64,000 nucleotides of DNA from contig NZ_JBKHKJ010000003.1 in assembly GCF_046546515.1 (NCBI RefSeq), forward strand, positions 124,001 through 188,000, in the 5' to 3' direction. A program made the translations under genes and the position numbers. The notes beneath the pieces are model-generated. The model searched no databases and was not told the origin of the DNA. It saw nothing but the letters and a program-made list of their open reading frames with translations. The stretch comes from Parasediminibacterium sp046546515 (GTDB lineage: Bacteria > Bacteroidota > Bacteroidia > Chitinophagales > Chitinophagaceae). Shown piece after piece: positions 63,055-64,000 of the stretch (positions are counted from its first letter, which is position 1; every line of letters starts with the position of its first letter).

Positions 63055-64000
63055 TCAGGCATCAGAATATTTTTCTTTTTGCTCGTCAATGGCATTGTTT
63101 AAAAAACTGGTTGGTGATTTGCCATATTGCTTTTTGAATGACTTGGTAAACGAGGATGGGCTTTTAAACCCTACCTCATACGAAATTTGCGATACGCTTA
63201 GCTTGCGTTCCAGCAACATCTCCATTGCTTTCCTCAACCTAAAATGATATATAAACTCAATAGGCGTTTGCCCTGTTACCGCTTTTAGCTTCCTGAACAA
63301 ATTGCTCCGGCTCATGGCCACCATGCTTCCAAGTTCCTCTACGCTAAACTCCTCATTATCTAGGTTTTTGGTAACTGCATCCATCACATTCTGCAAAAAC
63401 TCTTCGTCCAATGGGTTTTTGGCAATATCCTTAGGTATAATAACACCATTGTCTGCATTTACAAATTTTTCAATAATTCTTTTCTGCCCCTCTATAAAAT
63501 TGGTCACTTTGGCTTTTAAAATATCTGGGTTAAAAGGCTTGGAAATATAATCGTCTGCCCCAATCTGCAAGCCTGCCAATGTATTTTCCACGGTGGCTTT
63601 TGCTGTCAATAGTATTAAAGGTATATGGCTAGTGTTGATGTTGGTTTTCAGTTCCTTACACAATTGTATGCCATCCATTTCTGGCATCATCACATCGCTC
63701 AAAATCAAATCTGGCTCATGGTTTTTTAGGTATTCCAATGCTTCCAGCCCGTTTATTGCCCTATCCACATTGTATTTATTTTGAAATACCATTTCAAGGT
63801 AATCCAATACTTCAATATTGTCATCCACCAGCAGCAGGCTATCTTTTGCTTTTTGTGTTTTGAAATGGCTAACACCTTCCAGTATATTGTCGTCAATCAA
63901 ATCATCCACGTTGTAATCCAATGTGATTTGCTTTTCCACCAGCTTGTTAATGTTCGATTGTACAACCAAAGGTGTAATTTCTAAAGGCAGGTAAAATGAA
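63055..64000 (-). CDS. Hybrid two-component system protein, C-terminal part (receiver plus AraC domain)
   Basis: The frame is open to the window edge on the 5' side. The apparent TTG start at 63969 is not real: the upstream codons read SFYLPLEIT, the usual end of a histidine-kinase ATPase domain. The visible part holds a receiver domain (LLVDDNIEVLDYLEMVF, phosphoacceptor Asp in LILSDVMMPEMDG at 63694-63696, LLTAKA and DDYISKPF) and a C-terminal AraC-type helix-turn-helix (MSRSNLFRKLKAVTGQTPIE, then LSVSQISYEVGFKSPSSFTK). This order is the hybrid two-component sensor type common next to polysaccharide-use genes of Bacteroidota. It is likely membrane-anchored with a periplasmic sensor that lies beyond the window. 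Confidence 0.88.
   Translation of the reverse strand, partial: SFYLPLEITPLVVQSNINKLVEKQITLDYNVDDLIDDNILEGVSHFKTQKAKDSLLLVDDNIEVLDYLEMVFQNKYNVDRAINGLEALEYLKNHEPDLILSDVMMPEMDGIQLCKELKTNINTSHIPLILLTAKATVENTLAGLQIGADDYISKPFNPDILKAKVTNFIEGQKRIIEKFVNADNGVIIPKDIAKNPLDEEFLQNVMDAVTKNLDNEEFSVEELGSMVAMSRSNLFRKLKAVTGQTPIEFIYHFRLRKAMEMLLERKLSVSQISYEVGFKSPSSFTKSFKKQYGKSPTSFLNNAIDEQKEKYSDA

Noticed and set aside
63055..63969. Stand-alone receiver-AraC regulator starting at TTG 63969
   Set aside because: The upstream codons to the window edge stay open and read like the end of a histidine-kinase domain, so it is the tail of a larger hybrid protein.

Overview
The window reads as the chromosome of a Bacteroidota bacterium, most like the Chitinophagales/Sphingobacteriales. 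Five proteins carry C-terminal type IX secretion (T9SS) sorting domains with a PNP motif. There are AraC regulators, the C-terminal end of a hybrid two-component sensor, -7 elements of the TAnnTTTG type, and few recognisable Shine-Dalgarno sequences. No rRNA, tRNA, CRISPR array or intact insertion sequence was seen. The placement is inferred from gene content only.

Layout. 0-5 kb: two secreted T9SS proteins, a beta-helix protein cut by the window start and a predicted seven-bladed propeller. 5-9.6 kb: an IS630 remnant, then ppk1-ppx-bestrophin. 9.7-17.9 kb: a fucose module. An AraC regulator diverges from fucP, a fucose/rhamnose-type mutarotase, an aldo/keto-reductase-type fucose dehydrogenase, a zinc dehydrogenase, a fuconolactonase-type amidohydrolase and a GH29 alpha-L-fucosidase. 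The genes fit cleavage of fucosides, uptake of fucose and the oxidative route via fuconolactone; fuconate dehydratase and the last cleaving step are not in the window. 18.8-20 kb: ribBA.

20-60 kb: a polysaccharide-directed region entirely on the minus strand. It holds a 1539-aa heparinase II/III-like multidomain protein, a secreted esterase, a 1065-aa heparinase II/III-like lyase, a 4568-aa beta-strand-repeat surface protein, a GH3 glycosidase and a 3965-aa protein that fuses a lyase-like domain to the same kind of beta-strand-repeat stalk and T9SS tail. No SusC/SusD pair or sulfatase is present. 60-64 kb: a small membrane protein, a Crp/Fnr-type regulator, a YCII-like protein with a DoxX-like membrane protein, and the response-regulator/AraC end of a hybrid sensor running off the window.

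The most unusual signal is between the genes. Six intergenic places hold degenerate arrays with a strict 11-bp period, or 21 bp in one case. Each locus has its own repeat word, but most share a CA-nAAA core. Four arrays, plus a two-unit remnant, are followed 29-44 bp later by a TCAATGA-type anchor. Two loci share about 290 bp of flanking sequence but carry different repeat words. Three loci are preceded by a hairpin ending in CCCCCATATAGGA or a close variant. I do not recognise this composite element as a described family; no database search was possible. Other repeats are a 177-bp imperfect palindrome, a cluster of five hairpins at 26.4-26.8 kb, and paired inverted repeats in the gaps of the fucose cluster.
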